Positions 44,043 through 52,869 of a DNA stretch of 64,000 bases are shown piece by piece; position 1 is the first letter of the stretch; the number at the start of each line of letters is the position of its first letter. This DNA is from Pleionea sp052032335 (GTDB lineage: Bacteria > Pseudomonadota > Gammaproteobacteria > Enterobacterales > Kangiellaceae), in the NCBI GenBank assembly GCA_052032335.1, contig JBPEWV010000179.1, positions 10,498 to 74,497 on the forward strand, read 5' to 3'. Below the pieces are notes generated by a model. The model saw nothing but the letters and a program-made list of their open reading frames with translations, searched no databases and was not told the DNA's origin. Both the position numbers and the translations under genes were made by a program.

Positions 44043-44837
44043 TTAGGCCGCGTTAGTCGACTCGAAAATTTTGTCCGCTGATGCTGCGACAAATCCCTGA
44101 TAAAGTTGGTCACTGCCATCCATTTTAAATCGCTCCGCAAATTCATAGAAGCAACTACGGATTTCCATTTCGCCATCGTTAAAGGGCCAGCTGATGATAT
44201 TCGCCATTGTTGAACTTTGTTTTAGACAAACGTCTTCGCTTCCTTTAATTTCACCACCACTGCTATTGAGTTCAAAACTCTGCTCTTTTAAATATTGATT
44301 AACTTCTTCCAGCGATGAAAATTCATTCAGATCATTAACAGAGACAGTAAAGTGATTGGCCCGCAAACCAAACGTGGCCAACCAAGCTGCATATTCGCTT
44401 TGCTCTCGTAAAGTCAGATACTCCTGTTTGGAAATCGTGCGCCAGGGCATCATGGGTAGTGACATGCCACGCTCAGCAATAATTTCGTCTGCTTCTTCAA
44501 TCAATTCGTTGCATAGGCTCTGAACGGAGTCGTCCATTTCTTCAAGCAATAACTCACTGACGAAAATTTTTGGAAGTTTAGGATTAAACTTGTTTTCAAA
44601 ATGATAGGCACGAAGCTTTTTCTTTTCGAAATGATACTCATCAACAGGATAATATGCGTGCGATTCCAGGTACTTCGCAATATTGTCGAGACTGACACTG
44701 CCTTTATTAAAAGTACGCAATGCGATGTGATCGTTAAGAATATTCTCTCCGCGCTCAGAGAAGAGCTGATGAATACGCTTGGCATCACTGGTTAATTCTA
44801 GATAATCGGACCATAATCGTTCGAATAGCTGTTGCAT
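44043..44837 (-). CDS. DUF1338 family enzyme (2-oxoadipate dioxygenase/decarboxylase-like)
   Basis: DUF1338 enzymes (HglS/YdcJ) are iron-dependent vicinal-oxygen-chelate proteins; HglS turns 2-oxoadipate into D-2-hydroxyglutarate in D-lysine breakdown. The 264-residue protein shows the metal-binding motif HIALRTF at about 44-50 and RANHFTVSV near 165, with a distal Glu in CFYEFAER. It is a shorter form than HglS (about 460 residues). The true substrate is unknown, and no lysine catabolic gene is next to it. I chose the ATG at 44837, with AGGAG upstream, over an earlier in-frame ATG. Confidence 0.86.
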   Translation of the reverse strand: MQQLFERLWSDYLELTSDAKRIHQLFSERGENILNDHIALRTFNKGSVSLDNIAKYLESHAYYPVDEYHFEKKKLRAYHFENKFNPKLPKIFVSELLLEEMDDSVQSLCNELIEEADEIIAERGMSLPMMPWRTISKQEYLTLREQSEYAAWLATFGLRANHFTVSVNDLNEFSSLEEVNQYLKEQSFELNSSGGEIKGSEDVCLKQSSTMANIISWPFNDGEMEIRSCFYEFAERFKMDGSDQLYQGFVAASADKIFESTNAA

Positions 44838-44938
44838 TGAATACTCCTGATTCTCAATGTATTGCGGTGCGACATAATACACAAGGTCCGACCACTTTTC
44901 AAATATCTCGAGATTCCAGCTGTATTACAAAGGAGCAT

Positions 44939-44968
44939 AAAAAAAGCCGATCTAAAAGACCGGCTTTT
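44939..44968 (-). terminator. Terminator of the rplQ end of the ribosomal cluster
   Basis: Read on the minus strand, AAAAGCCGGTC-TTTTA-GATCGGCTTTT forms an 11-bp stem with one G-U pair, then a run of T. It lies 25 bases after rplQ. The stem is symmetrical enough to work weakly in the other direction as well. Confidence 0.93.
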
Positions 44969-44992
44969 ATAAGTTCTGATTATAGAAAACAA

Positions 44993-45400
44993 TTATTCCT
45001 CGTTTTCTACAACCTCTTCAACAATATCTTCTTCTTCGACTTCTGGGCGATCGACCAATTCAACAATAGCCATTGGCGCATTATCACCGGTACGGAAACC
45101 TGCTTTGATAATTCGTAAATAACCACCTGGGCGATCTTGATAGCGAGGACCTAATTCATTAAACAGAATCCCAACAGCTTCTTTTGAACGCGTACGAGAG
45201 AATGCTAAACGACGGTTAGCGACTGAATCTTCTTTCGCCAGTGTAATTAATGGCTCAGCTACACGACGTAACTCTTTCGCTTTTGGTAAGGTAGTTTTAA
45301 TAACTTGGTGCTTGAACAAAGAAACAGCCATATTCTTGAACATCGCTTGACGATGCGAGCTGTTACGATTCAGTTTACGACCACTTTTACGATGACGCAT
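44993..45400 (-). CDS. rplQ: 50S ribosomal protein L17
   Basis: L17 sits near the peptide tunnel exit. The 135-residue protein starts MRHRKSGRKLNRNSSHRQAM, the family signature. E. coli L17 has 127 residues; this one has an acidic tail (EVEEEDIVEEVVENEE). It is last in the alpha operon, 121 bp after rpoA with a strong hairpin in the gap, and is followed by a terminator. Confidence 0.98.
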   Translation of the reverse strand: MRHRKSGRKLNRNSSHRQAMFKNMAVSLFKHQVIKTTLPKAKELRRVAEPLITLAKEDSVANRRLAFSRTRSKEAVGILFNELGPRYQDRPGGYLRIIKAGFRTGDNAPMAIVELVDRPEVEEEDIVEEVVENEE

Positions 45401-45474
45401 GGTAATTACCTCTATACAACATAAGCAGCCTGCTATAGTACTGCTTTTATTTAATTGATGTTATTAATACAACT

Positions 45475-45495
45475 TCACCGGCGAACCGCCGGTGA
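45475..45495 (-). promoter_or_regulatory. GC-rich hairpin between rpoA and rplQ
   Basis: TCACCGGCG-loop AAC-CGCCGGTGA is a 9-bp perfect stem with a 3-base loop 27 bases after the rpoA stop. No T-run follows, so it is unlikely to terminate fully; it may stabilise mRNA or set the rpoA:rplQ ratio. A second, weaker stem (AAGCAG/CTGCTT, 45423-45446) follows. Confidence 0.75.
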
Positions 45496-45521
45496 GTCAT
45501 TTGTAATTTAGCGAACGCTTA

Positions 45522-46505
45522 TTACTTGTCGTCCATCAAACTGGCTGGAGGCCAATTTTCCAAACGCATTCCCAAAGACAAACCTCGAGAGGCGAGTACG
45601 TCTTTGATTTCGGTAAGTGATTTCTTACCCAAGTTAGGCGTTTTCAACAGTTCAACTTCAGTACGCTGGATCAAATCACCAATGTAATGAATGTTCTCTG
45701 TTTTCAAACAGTTCGCAGAACGAACAGTCAACTCTAAGTCGTCAACTGGACGCAATAAGATAGGATCGATTTCTGGCTCCTGACTTTCGGGCTCAGACTC
45801 TTTCTCATCTTTTAAATCAACAAAGGCTGCCAACTGCTCTTGAAGAATGGTCGCACTACGACGAATCGCTTCTTCAGGATCGATGGTTCCATTTGTTTCA
45901 ATCTCTAAAACCAACTTATCAAGGTTAGTTCGCTGCTCTACACGCGCTGATTCAACAACGTAAGAAACGCGCCGCACAGGGCTGAAAGAAGCATCAACTT
46001 GTAAACGACCAATTGGCGCTTCATCTTCACCGTTTGAGCGCGCAGTCGCTGGCTCATAACCGCGTCCTTTAGCAACTTTAATATTCATTGCTAAAGAACC
46101 GTTTTTAGTGAGAGTCGCAATTTTGTGTTCAGGATTGATAATTTCAACACCTGACAAGCCAGCGATATCCGCCGCAGTTACGTCGCCTTCACCACTCTTT
46201 TGAAGTGTTAAGATTGCTTCGTCTTTGTCTTCTAACTTAACTGCCAAACCTTTCAGGTTAAGAAGAATTTCAATAACGTCTTCCTGAACACCCTCAATAG
46301 TCGTGTATTCATGTAAAACGCCATCAATTTCTACCTCAACGACAGCTGCTCCTGGCATTGACGATAGCAAGATACGACGCAAAGAATTGCCAAGCGTATG
46401 ACCGAAGCCGCGCTCAAAAGGCTCTAATATCACCTTCGCGCGGTTATCGTTTACTTGCTCAACTTTTATCTGTCGCGGTGTCAAAAATTCGTTGACATTG
46501 CCCAT
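45522..46505 (-). CDS. rpoA: RNA polymerase alpha subunit
   Basis: RpoA dimerises to start RNA polymerase assembly and its C-terminal domain contacts UP elements and activators. The 327 residues compare with 329 in E. coli. The N-terminal domain has EPFERGFGHTLGNSLRRILL, and the C-terminal domain has VRSANCLKTENIHYIGDL with the Arg that binds DNA (Arg265 in E. coli). It is in the alpha operon between rpsD and rplQ. Confidence 0.99.
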   Translation of the reverse strand: MGNVNEFLTPRQIKVEQVNDNRAKVILEPFERGFGHTLGNSLRRILLSSMPGAAVVEVEIDGVLHEYTTIEGVQEDVIEILLNLKGLAVKLEDKDEAILTLQKSGEGDVTAADIAGLSGVEIINPEHKIATLTKNGSLAMNIKVAKGRGYEPATARSNGEDEAPIGRLQVDASFSPVRRVSYVVESARVEQRTNLDKLVLEIETNGTIDPEEAIRRSATILQEQLAAFVDLKDEKESEPESQEPEIDPILLRPVDDLELTVRSANCLKTENIHYIGDLIQRTEVELLKTPNLGKKSLTEIKDVLASRGLSLGMRLENWPPASLMDDK

Positions 46506-46536
46506 ACAAATCCTGTCCTCTTTAAAGAATTAGGCT

Positions 46537-47157
46537 TTACTTGGAGTACAGCTCCACAATCAAGTTTTCATTGATTTCAGATGGCAGGTCACTACGCTCA
46601 GGAACACTTTTGAACGTACCTTCCATTTTCTTTTCATCAACTTCAACCCATGTTGGCTTGTCACGCTGTGCAGCAAGCTCTAAAGCTGCCTTAATTCGTG
46701 CTTGCCCTTTCGACTTTTCGCGAACCGCGACAACATCTTCAGGCTTCACCTGATAAGATGGAATGTTGACAACAACACCGTTAACCATCAACGACTTATG
46801 GTTCACTAACTGACGTGCTTCTGCGCGAGTTGCTCCAAATCCCATGCGATAAACAACATTATCCAGACGAGATTCTAATAGCTGAAGCAAGTTTTCACCA
46901 GTAGCGCCTGTTTGACGGGCTGCTTCTTTATAGTAGTTACGGAATTGCTTTTCTAGCACACCGTACATACGACGAACTTTTTGCTTTTCACGTAACTGAA
47001 CGCCGTAGTCAGACAAACGTGGACGTTTAGATCCATGCTGACCCGGTGTTTGATCGATTTTACATTTGCTTTCGATTGCTCGAACGCCGCTTTTCAGCAT
47101 CAAATCTGTGCCTTCACGACGTGCAAGTTTTAACTTTGGACCACGATATTTAGCCAT
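46537..47157 (-). CDS. rpsD: 30S ribosomal protein S4
   Basis: S4 is a primary 16S rRNA binder and, in E. coli, represses translation of the alpha operon by binding a leader pseudoknot before rpsM. Its 206 residues equal E. coli S4. The S4 RNA-binding domain contains LDNVVYRMGFGATRAEARQL. This is a zinc-free form: no Cys cluster in the N-terminus. It lies between rpsK and rpoA. Confidence 0.99.
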   Translation of the reverse strand: MAKYRGPKLKLARREGTDLMLKSGVRAIESKCKIDQTPGQHGSKRPRLSDYGVQLREKQKVRRMYGVLEKQFRNYYKEAARQTGATGENLLQLLESRLDNVVYRMGFGATRAEARQLVNHKSLMVNGVVVNIPSYQVKPEDVVAVREKSKGQARIKAALELAAQRDKPTWVEVDEKKMEGTFKSVPERSDLPSEINENLIVELYSK

Positions 47158-47174
47158 CTTTCGTCTCCGTTATA

Positions 47175-47564
47175 TTACACGCGTCGCTTTTTAGGCGGAC
47201 GACAACCATTGTGTGGGATAGGGGTAACATCAGTGATGTTAGTGATCTTAAAGCCTGCTGCGCCAAACGCTCGTACAGCTGATTCGCGACCTGGTCCAGG
47301 ACCTTTAACGAATACTTCAAGATTTTTCATACCCATATCTTTAACCATGGTTGCTACACGGTCCGCAGCTACCTGAGCGGCGAAGGGTGTGCTTTTACGT
47401 GAACCACGGAAACCTGACCCACCGGCGGTAGCCCATGCTAGAGCATTACCTTGACGGTCAGTTACGGTGACAATGGTGTTATTAAATGAGGCATGGATAT
47501 GAGCCATGCCATCAACTACATGCTTTTTAACCTTTTTACGGGTTTTTGTAGGTGTTTTAGCCAT
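47175..47564 (-). CDS. rpsK: 30S ribosomal protein S11
   Basis: S11 lies at the platform of the small subunit near the Shine-Dalgarno helix. Its 129 residues match E. coli. It includes GMAHIHASFNNTIVTVTD and ends GCRPPKKRRV. It is 16 bp after rpsM and 17 bp before rpsD, in the alpha operon. Confidence 0.99.
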   Translation of the reverse strand: MAKTPTKTRKKVKKHVVDGMAHIHASFNNTIVTVTDRQGNALAWATAGGSGFRGSRKSTPFAAQVAADRVATMVKDMGMKNLEVFVKGPGPGRESAVRAFGAAGFKITNITDVTPIPHNGCRPPKKRRV

Positions 47565-47580
47565 AATTCAAATCCTAGCG

Positions 47581-47937
47581 TTAATTTTTAATCGGCTTAC
47601 GAGGGCCTTTACGAGTACGCGCATTGGTTTTAGTACGTTGACCACGCACAGGCAAACCACGACGATGACGGATACCACGGAAACAACCGAGGTCCATTAA
47701 TCGCTTAATGTTCATACTCACTTCACGACGCAAATCACCTTCTACAGAGAATTTGCCGATCTCAGCTCGTAGCTTTTCGATCTGGGCTTCGTCCAGATCT
47801 TTGATTTTTACACTAGGCTCGATTCCCGCGGCTTCACAAATTTTCAAAGCGCGAGGGCGGCCGACACCGTAGATCGCAGTTAATGCGACTTCAGCATGCT
47901 TATGTACAGGAATGTTAATGCCAGCTATACGGGCCAT
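47581..47937 (-). CDS. rpsM: 30S ribosomal protein S13
   Basis: S13 bridges the small and large subunits at the head and touches the P-site tRNA. Its 118 residues match E. coli, with MARIAGINIPVHKHAEVALT at the start and RGLPVRGQRTKTNARTRKG at the tail. It heads the alpha operon after rpmJ, preceded by a strong hairpin. Confidence 0.99.
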   Translation of the reverse strand: MARIAGINIPVHKHAEVALTAIYGVGRPRALKICEAAGIEPSVKIKDLDEAQIEKLRAEIGKFSVEGDLRREVSMNIKRLMDLGCFRGIRHRRGLPVRGQRTKTNARTRKGPRKPIKN

Positions 47938-48041
47938 TTAATCAAACTCCACTTATTTGTTTCGGCTATCCTCAGCCAAAAAGGCGCAATAGGATAGCCC
48001 CTAAACGGGTAAATTTCAACCTGTTTACGTTAATCTATTTA
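47938..48041 (-). promoter_or_regulatory. Leader before rpsM with a strong hairpin (possible alpha-operon S4 leader)
   Basis: GGCTATCC (47964-47971) pairs with GGATAGCC (47992-47999), with an inner GCC/GGC helix. The stem sits 26 bases before the rpsM ATG, where S4 binds a pseudoknot in E. coli. I cannot confirm the pseudoknot by eye, so regulation by S4 is inference. Confidence 0.5.
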
Positions 48042-48155
48042 TTAACCCTGACGCTGCTTGTGTCGTGGGTCTACGCAAATCACTCGAACGCTACCGTTGC
48101 GACGAATGACTTTGCAGTTACGGCAAATCTTTTTCACCGATGCACGAACTTTCAT
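48042..48155 (-). CDS. rpmJ: 50S ribosomal protein L36
   Basis: L36 is the smallest large-subunit protein. The 37-residue product is MKVRASVKKICRNCKVIRRN followed by GSVRVICVDPRHKQRQG. The zinc ligands Cys11, Cys14, Cys27 and His32 are all present (the zinc-containing form). The gene is too short for a usual ORF cutoff. It lies 38 bp after secY, as in E. coli. Confidence 0.97.
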   Translation of the reverse strand: MKVRASVKKICRNCKVIRRNGSVRVICVDPRHKQRQG

Positions 48156-48193
48156 AACCTACTCCAAAAGTCGATCGCTGCTTACCGATTCAA

Positions 48194-49525
48194 TTATCGA
48201 ATCTGACCGGCAGCGCCATAATTCTTAAAATTAGCTTTCTTCAATACCGACTCATAGTTGCGCGACATAAGGTGGCTTTGCACCTGACTCATAAAGTCCA
48301 TCACAACAACAACGATGATCAGTAACGAAGTTCCACCGAAGTAAAAAGGCACTTGAGTAAACAAGATCAGAAATTCTGGCATCAGACACACGAGTGTGAC
48401 ATATAAAGCACCTGCCAGAGTGAGCCGCGTCATGACCTTGTCAATATATTTAGAGGTTTGCTCACCCGGACGGATACCAGGAATAAACGCACCCGACTTC
48501 TTCAAATTATCAGCTGTCTCACGAGGATTCATGGTCAAAGCTGTATAAAAGAAGCAGAAAAATATAATGCCAATAGCGTAGAGAATAATGTACAAGGGAT
48601 TGCCCGGTTGCAATTGAACGGTGAGATCACGCAACCAACCCAAGTTTTCGTTCCCCTGTCCAATCCACTGAAGGATGGAGCCAGGGAACATGATGATTGC
48701 AGTAGCAAAGATCGCCGGGATTACACCCGCCATATTTACCTTAAGAGGTAAATGACTGCTTTGTGCTGCAAATACTTTTCTTCCTTGTTGGCGCTTCGCG
48801 TAATTAACAACGATACGACGCTGACCACGCTCGACCCAAACAACAAAGAAGGTAACCAGTAAAACTAACGCACCAATACCCATTAACGCTAACGTGTGTA
48901 ACTCACCCTGACGAGCTTGTTCAACCGTCGAGCCAATCGCGCTGGGAAGACCAGCCACAATGCCGGCAAAAATCAGCATTGAAATACCGTTTCCGATACC
49001 ACGCTCATTGATCTGCTCACCCAGCCACATCAGGAACATCGTCCCAGTGACCAAAGATACAACAGCACCAAAGTAAAACGGGAAGCCCGGATTTGGCACG
49101 ATTCCAGGCAACATGTTTGGTAGGTTTAAAGAAATACCAATAGCCTGAATGGATGCAAGTGCGAGAGTTAGATAGCGAGTGTATTGGTTCAACTTACGTC
49201 GTCCAGCCTCGCCTTCTTTCTTCAACTGCTTTAAACGATCATCAACAAAACCCATGATCTGGATAATAATAGAAGCAGAAATATAAGGCATGATACCGAG
49301 TGCAAATACACTTGCTCGCTCTAAAGCGCCGCCAGAAAACATATTGAACATTGACAATAGTCCGGGCTGCTGTTCGAGCATTTGCTGCAACACAGTCGCG
49401 TCTATTCCGGGTACCGGAACAAACGATCCTATGCGAAATACAATAAGAGCGCCGAGCAAAAACAGCAAACGCTGTTTTAGCTCGGTCATTCCGCTATTAG
49501 CTTGTGATGCAGGTCCTTTAGCCAT
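48194..49525 (-). CDS. secY: Protein translocase subunit SecY
   Basis: SecY is the central channel of the Sec translocon. The 443-residue length is identical to E. coli, with ten predicted membrane helices. The plug region lies near residues 55-70 (MLEQQPGLLSMFNMFSGGAL), and the cytoplasmic loop carries GEQINERGIGNGISMLIF. Its ATG shares one base with the rplO stop, so it is translationally coupled at the end of the spc operon. Confidence 0.99.
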   Translation of the reverse strand: MAKGPASQANSGMTELKQRLLFLLGALIVFRIGSFVPVPGIDATVLQQMLEQQPGLLSMFNMFSGGALERASVFALGIMPYISASIIIQIMGFVDDRLKQLKKEGEAGRRKLNQYTRYLTLALASIQAIGISLNLPNMLPGIVPNPGFPFYFGAVVSLVTGTMFLMWLGEQINERGIGNGISMLIFAGIVAGLPSAIGSTVEQARQGELHTLALMGIGALVLLVTFFVVWVERGQRRIVVNYAKRQQGRKVFAAQSSHLPLKVNMAGVIPAIFATAIIMFPGSILQWIGQGNENLGWLRDLTVQLQPGNPLYIILYAIGIIFFCFFYTALTMNPRETADNLKKSGAFIPGIRPGEQTSKYIDKVMTRLTLAGALYVTLVCLMPEFLILFTQVPFYFGGTSLLIIVVVVMDFMSQVQSHLMSRNYESVLKKANFKNYGAAGQIR

Positions 49526-49962
49526 TAGCTTTCTACCTTACCGCCAGCTGCTTCAATTGCGGCTTTTGCACCTTTCGATACACGCACAGTTGCTGCAACA
49601 GTTACGGCTTTTTTGATTTCACCAGAAAGCATAACTTTGACATATTCAATGCTATTATTAATAACACCGGCTGCTTTCAAGCTAAGTAAATCGACTGATT
49701 CACCGTCAACCTTGTTCAACTCAGACAGTCGAACCTCTGCAGACGACAAAGATTTACGTGATTTGAAGCCGAACTTTGGTAAACGTTGTTTCAAAGGCAT
49801 CTGACCACCTTCAAAACCTACGGCTACTTTACCACCAGAACGAGATTTCAAACCTTTGTGACCACGACCCGCGGTTTTACCTAGAGTACTACCGATACCA
49901 CGGCCAACGCGTTTACGAGCCTTTTTTGAGCCTTCAGCTGGGCTAAGTTCATTAAGTCTCAT
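49525..49962 (-). CDS. rplO: 50S ribosomal protein L15
   Basis: L15 stabilises the 23S rRNA near the central protuberance. Its 145 residues match the family: KKARKRVGRGIGSTLGKTAG and GGQMPLKQRLPKFGFKSRK. It follows rpmD by 1 bp and overlaps secY by one base. Confidence 0.98.
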   Translation of the reverse strand: MRLNELSPAEGSKKARKRVGRGIGSTLGKTAGRGHKGLKSRSGGKVAVGFEGGQMPLKQRLPKFGFKSRKSLSSAEVRLSELNKVDGESVDLLSLKAAGVINNSIEYVKVMLSGEIKKAVTVAATVRVSKGAKAAIEAAGGKVES

Positions 49963-49963
49963 T

Positions 49964-50146
49964 TTAGTCCTCCACGCTTACCATGTAGTAGACTCGATTA
50001 GCCATACCACGGTTTTCAGGGGTATCAGCCACTTCGACTGTGTGCCCTATTTTGCGTAATCCCAAGCCAGCCAGACAAGCCTTGTGAGCTTTCAATCGAC
50101 CAATGCTGGAACGCGTTTGCGTAACTTTAAATACTTTCTTCGCCAT
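49964..50146 (-). CDS. rpmD: 50S ribosomal protein L30
   Basis: L30 is a small protein of the large subunit. It has 60 residues, with VTQTRSSIGRLKAHKACLAG and GLRKIGHTVEVADTPENRG. It sits 5 bp after rpsE in the spc operon. Confidence 0.98.
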   Translation of the reverse strand: MAKKVFKVTQTRSSIGRLKAHKACLAGLGLRKIGHTVEVADTPENRGMANRVYYMVSVED

Positions 50147-50151
50147 GACAA

Positions 50152-50661
50152 TTACTCCAGAATATCTTCTACAGTTTTGCCACGCTTGGCGGCTACTGAC
50201 TCAGGAGTTGCCATGTTCGCCAATCCTTTAATCGTTGCACGAACGATATTGATCGGATTAGTTGAACCGTTACTCTTTGCCAGTACGTTTTGAATACCAA
50301 GTACTTCAAATACAGCACGCATCGCACCACCGGCAATAATTCCGGTACCTTCAGATGCTGGCTGCATGAAAACTTTAGAGGCACCGTGATTAGCATTTAT
50401 AGGATGCTGTAACGTGTGTCCATCTTTCAGTTCTACTTGAACCATATTGCGACGAGCTTGCTCCATCGCTTTTTGAATTGCTGCTGGAACTTCGCGAGCT
50501 TTCCCGCGACCAAAGCCAACCTTACCTTTACCATCGCCGACAACAGTTAAAGCGGTGAAAGAGAAAATACGACCACCTTTAACCACTTTGGCGACACGGT
50601 TAACGTTGACTAATTTTTCCACCAGACCTTCGGTGTTGTTCACTTCTTGTCTAGCCATCAT
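50152..50661 (-). CDS. rpsE: 30S ribosomal protein S5
   Basis: S5 lies near the mRNA entry and affects decoding accuracy. The 169-residue protein has the S5 RNA-binding domain, with VNRVAKVVKGGRIFSFTALT and GKVGFGRGKAREVPAAI. It sits between rplR and rpmD. Confidence 0.98.
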   Translation of the reverse strand: MMARQEVNNTEGLVEKLVNVNRVAKVVKGGRIFSFTALTVVGDGKGKVGFGRGKAREVPAAIQKAMEQARRNMVQVELKDGHTLQHPINANHGASKVFMQPASEGTGIIAGGAMRAVFEVLGIQNVLAKSNGSTNPINIVRATIKGLANMATPESVAAKRGKTVEDILE

Positions 50662-50668
50662 TCAACCC

Positions 50669-51022
50669 TTAAAACTGGAGACCTTTCTCTCGAGCCGCAT
50701 CCGCCAATGCTTTAACTCGACCATGGTATTTAAAACCGGCACGATCAAACGCTACGTTTAATACACCTGCTTCAAGCGCGCGCTCAGCAACCAGGTTGCC
50801 TACTTTCTTCGCTGCTTCAACATTGCCAGTACTTTTCAAATCGCTATTAACTGCTTTCTCAACTGAGGAAGCGGCAGCTAAAACACGACCATCTTCTGAT
50901 GAAATCACCTGAGCATAAATGTGTCGAGGTGTTCTGTTAACCACCAAACGATTTACACCAAGCTCTTTCATGTGATAGCGCCCAGAAGCGGCGCGACGAA
51001 TTCTTGCTTGCTTCTTATTCAT
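50669..51022 (-). CDS. rplR: 50S ribosomal protein L18
   Basis: L18 binds 5S rRNA with L5. Its 117 residues match E. coli; RLVVNRTPRHIYAQVISSED and AFDRAGFKYHGRVKALADAA are typical. Confidence 0.98.
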   Translation of the reverse strand: MNKKQARIRRAASGRYHMKELGVNRLVVNRTPRHIYAQVISSEDGRVLAAASSVEKAVNSDLKSTGNVEAAKKVGNLVAERALEAGVLNVAFDRAGFKYHGRVKALADAAREKGLQF

Positions 51023-51031
51023 GACGACGCC

Positions 51032-51565
51032 CTACTTTTTCTTCGCTTCTTTACGACGAATATACTCGTCGACATAACGCACACCTTTACCCTTATAAGG
51101 CTCTGGCGGACGATACGCGCGAATGTTCGCTGCAACTTGACCGACTAATTGTTTGTCGGCGCCTTTAACAACCACATCAGTATTAGAAGGAGTTTCAATA
51201 GTGATTCCTTCTGGTACTTCGTAGTCAACTGGGTGAGAGAAGCCTAACGTCAGACTTAAGGTTTTGCCTTTTGCCTGCGCCCGGTAACCAACACCAACAA
51301 GCTGCAATTTCTTCTCAAAGCCGTCGCTCACACCGACTACCATGTTGTTTACGATAGAACGCATGGTTCCAGCAAACGCACGGGCATCAGCGACACCTTC
51401 ACGTGGGGTAAAAGTCAGTACATTATCATCTTGCTTAACTTCTACTGCAGAGTGTACTGAATTTTTCAACTCGCCTTTACTGCCTTTCACAGTAATTTCT
51501 TGTCCGTTCAAAGTGACTGTAACACCTGAAGGGATTGAAACTGGACTATTCGCTACTCGTGACAT
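51032..51565 (-). CDS. rplF: 50S ribosomal protein L6
   Basis: L6 lies near the sarcin-ricin loop, which EF-G and EF-Tu contact. Its 177 residues match E. coli, with two L6 repeats; the second has the signature region RAYRPPEPYKGKGVRYVDE. Confidence 0.98.
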   Translation of the reverse strand: MSRVANSPVSIPSGVTVTLNGQEITVKGSKGELKNSVHSAVEVKQDDNVLTFTPREGVADARAFAGTMRSIVNNMVVGVSDGFEKKLQLVGVGYRAQAKGKTLSLTLGFSHPVDYEVPEGITIETPSNTDVVVKGADKQLVGQVAANIRAYRPPEPYKGKGVRYVDEYIRRKEAKKK

Positions 51566-51576
51566 GATTCAACTCC

Positions 51577-51975
51577 TTAACTTACGGTGCAAATCACTTC
51601 ACCACCGAAACCGGCGGCACGTGCAGCTTTATCGGTCATTACGCCTTTAGAAGTTGAAACGATAGCAACACCCAGTCCATCTAGGACTCGAGGCAACTCG
51701 TCAACTTTCTTATAAATGCGTAATCCAGGACGACTGACTCGCTTGATCTCGTCAATAACAGGACGACCTTCGTAGTACTTTAATACTACAGATAAAGTGC
51801 GCTTATTATTGTCTTCTTCAGCTACAGAGTAGTCGGTGATATAACCTTCCTCTTTAAGCACGTTACAAACGTTAACTTTTTGATTCGAGCAAGGCATGGA
51901 TACTGATTTTTTGCCAGCCATTTGACCGTTACGAATACGGGTCAATAAATCGGCAATTGGATCTTGTAAACTCAT
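51577..51975 (-). CDS. rpsH: 30S ribosomal protein S8
   Basis: S8 binds helix 21 of 16S rRNA, and in E. coli it also represses spc translation at the rplE start. The 132-residue protein starts MSLQDPIADLLTRIRNGQMA and ends GVMTDKAARAAGFGGEVICT. Confidence 0.98.
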   Translation of the reverse strand: MSLQDPIADLLTRIRNGQMAGKKSVSMPCSNQKVNVCNVLKEEGYITDYSVAEEDNNKRTLSVVLKYYEGRPVIDEIKRVSRPGLRIYKKVDELPRVLDGLGVAIVSTSKGVMTDKAARAAGFGGEVICTVS

Positions 51976-51992
51976 GACGATTCTCCCAAGAA

Positions 51993-52298
51993 TTACCAGC
52001 TAGCTTTAACCAAGCCCGGTACGTCACCTTTCATCGCATGCTCACGCAGTTTATTTCGGCATAAACCGAATTTGCGCAAATAGCCATGAGGACGTCCGGT
52101 GACTCGGCAACGGTTGTGTTGTCGAACGGGACTCGCATTGCGAGGCAACTTTTGTAATTTCAGTTGCGCTTCCCATTTCTCGTCATCACTCGTCTTGGGA
52201 TCACGGATAATTTCTTTTAACTCTTCGCGTTTCTTTGCATACTTCGCGACAGTTCGAGCGCGCTTCTTCTCGCGCTCTATCATTGCTACTTTAGCCAT
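51993..52298 (-). CDS. rpsN: 30S ribosomal protein S14
   Basis: S14 lies in the small-subunit head. The 101-residue protein is the long zinc-free form: RQHNRCRVTGRPHGYLRKFG shows only a partial Cys set. Confidence 0.98.
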   Translation of the reverse strand: MAKVAMIEREKKRARTVAKYAKKREELKEIIRDPKTSDDEKWEAQLKLQKLPRNASPVRQHNRCRVTGRPHGYLRKFGLCRNKLREHAMKGDVPGLVKASW

Positions 52299-52309
52299 AA
52301 CCTCGTTCC

Positions 52310-52849
52310 TTAACTCTTGATTGGGAAGTTAAAGGCGTCTAACAACGCTCGAGCTTCTTCGTTAGATTCCGCAGTGGTTGTGATAGTAATATCCAAACCA
52401 CGCACCTTGTCGACTTTGTCGTAGTCGATTTCTGGGAATACGATTTGCTCTTTAATTCCTAACGAATAGTTACCACGTCCGTCAAACGACTTCGGGCTTA
52501 AGCCTCGGAAATCACGGATACGAGGAATAGCAATAGAAATCAATCGCTCGAAGAATTCCCACATTTTTTCGCCACGCAACGTTACTTTGCATCCAATGGG
52601 ATATCCTTCACGGATTTTAAAACCTGCCACAGACTTTCGAGCACGGGTTACTACCGGCTGCTGGCCTGAGATTGCGGTCATATCGCTCATTGCATGTTCG
52701 ATAACTTTCTTGTCGCCAACCGCTTCACCCAGACCCATGTTCAATGTGATCTTTGTAATGCGTGGGACTTGCATGACGGATTTATAGTCAAACTTCTCTT
52801 GAAGTTGCTTGACTACATTGTCTTTGTATAAGTCGTGCAGTTTCGCCAT
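52310..52849 (-). CDS. rplE: 50S ribosomal protein L5
   Basis: L5 binds 5S rRNA and contacts S13 across the subunit bridge. Its 179 residues equal E. coli L5, with MQVPRITKITLNMGLGEAVG and SFDGRGNYSLGIKEQIVFPE. Confidence 0.98.
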   Translation of the reverse strand: MAKLHDLYKDNVVKQLQEKFDYKSVMQVPRITKITLNMGLGEAVGDKKVIEHAMSDMTAISGQQPVVTRARKSVAGFKIREGYPIGCKVTLRGEKMWEFFERLISIAIPRIRDFRGLSPKSFDGRGNYSLGIKEQIVFPEIDYDKVDKVRGLDITITTTAESNEEARALLDAFNFPIKS

Positions 52850-52869
52850 CTTTAATTCACCAAGTTAGA

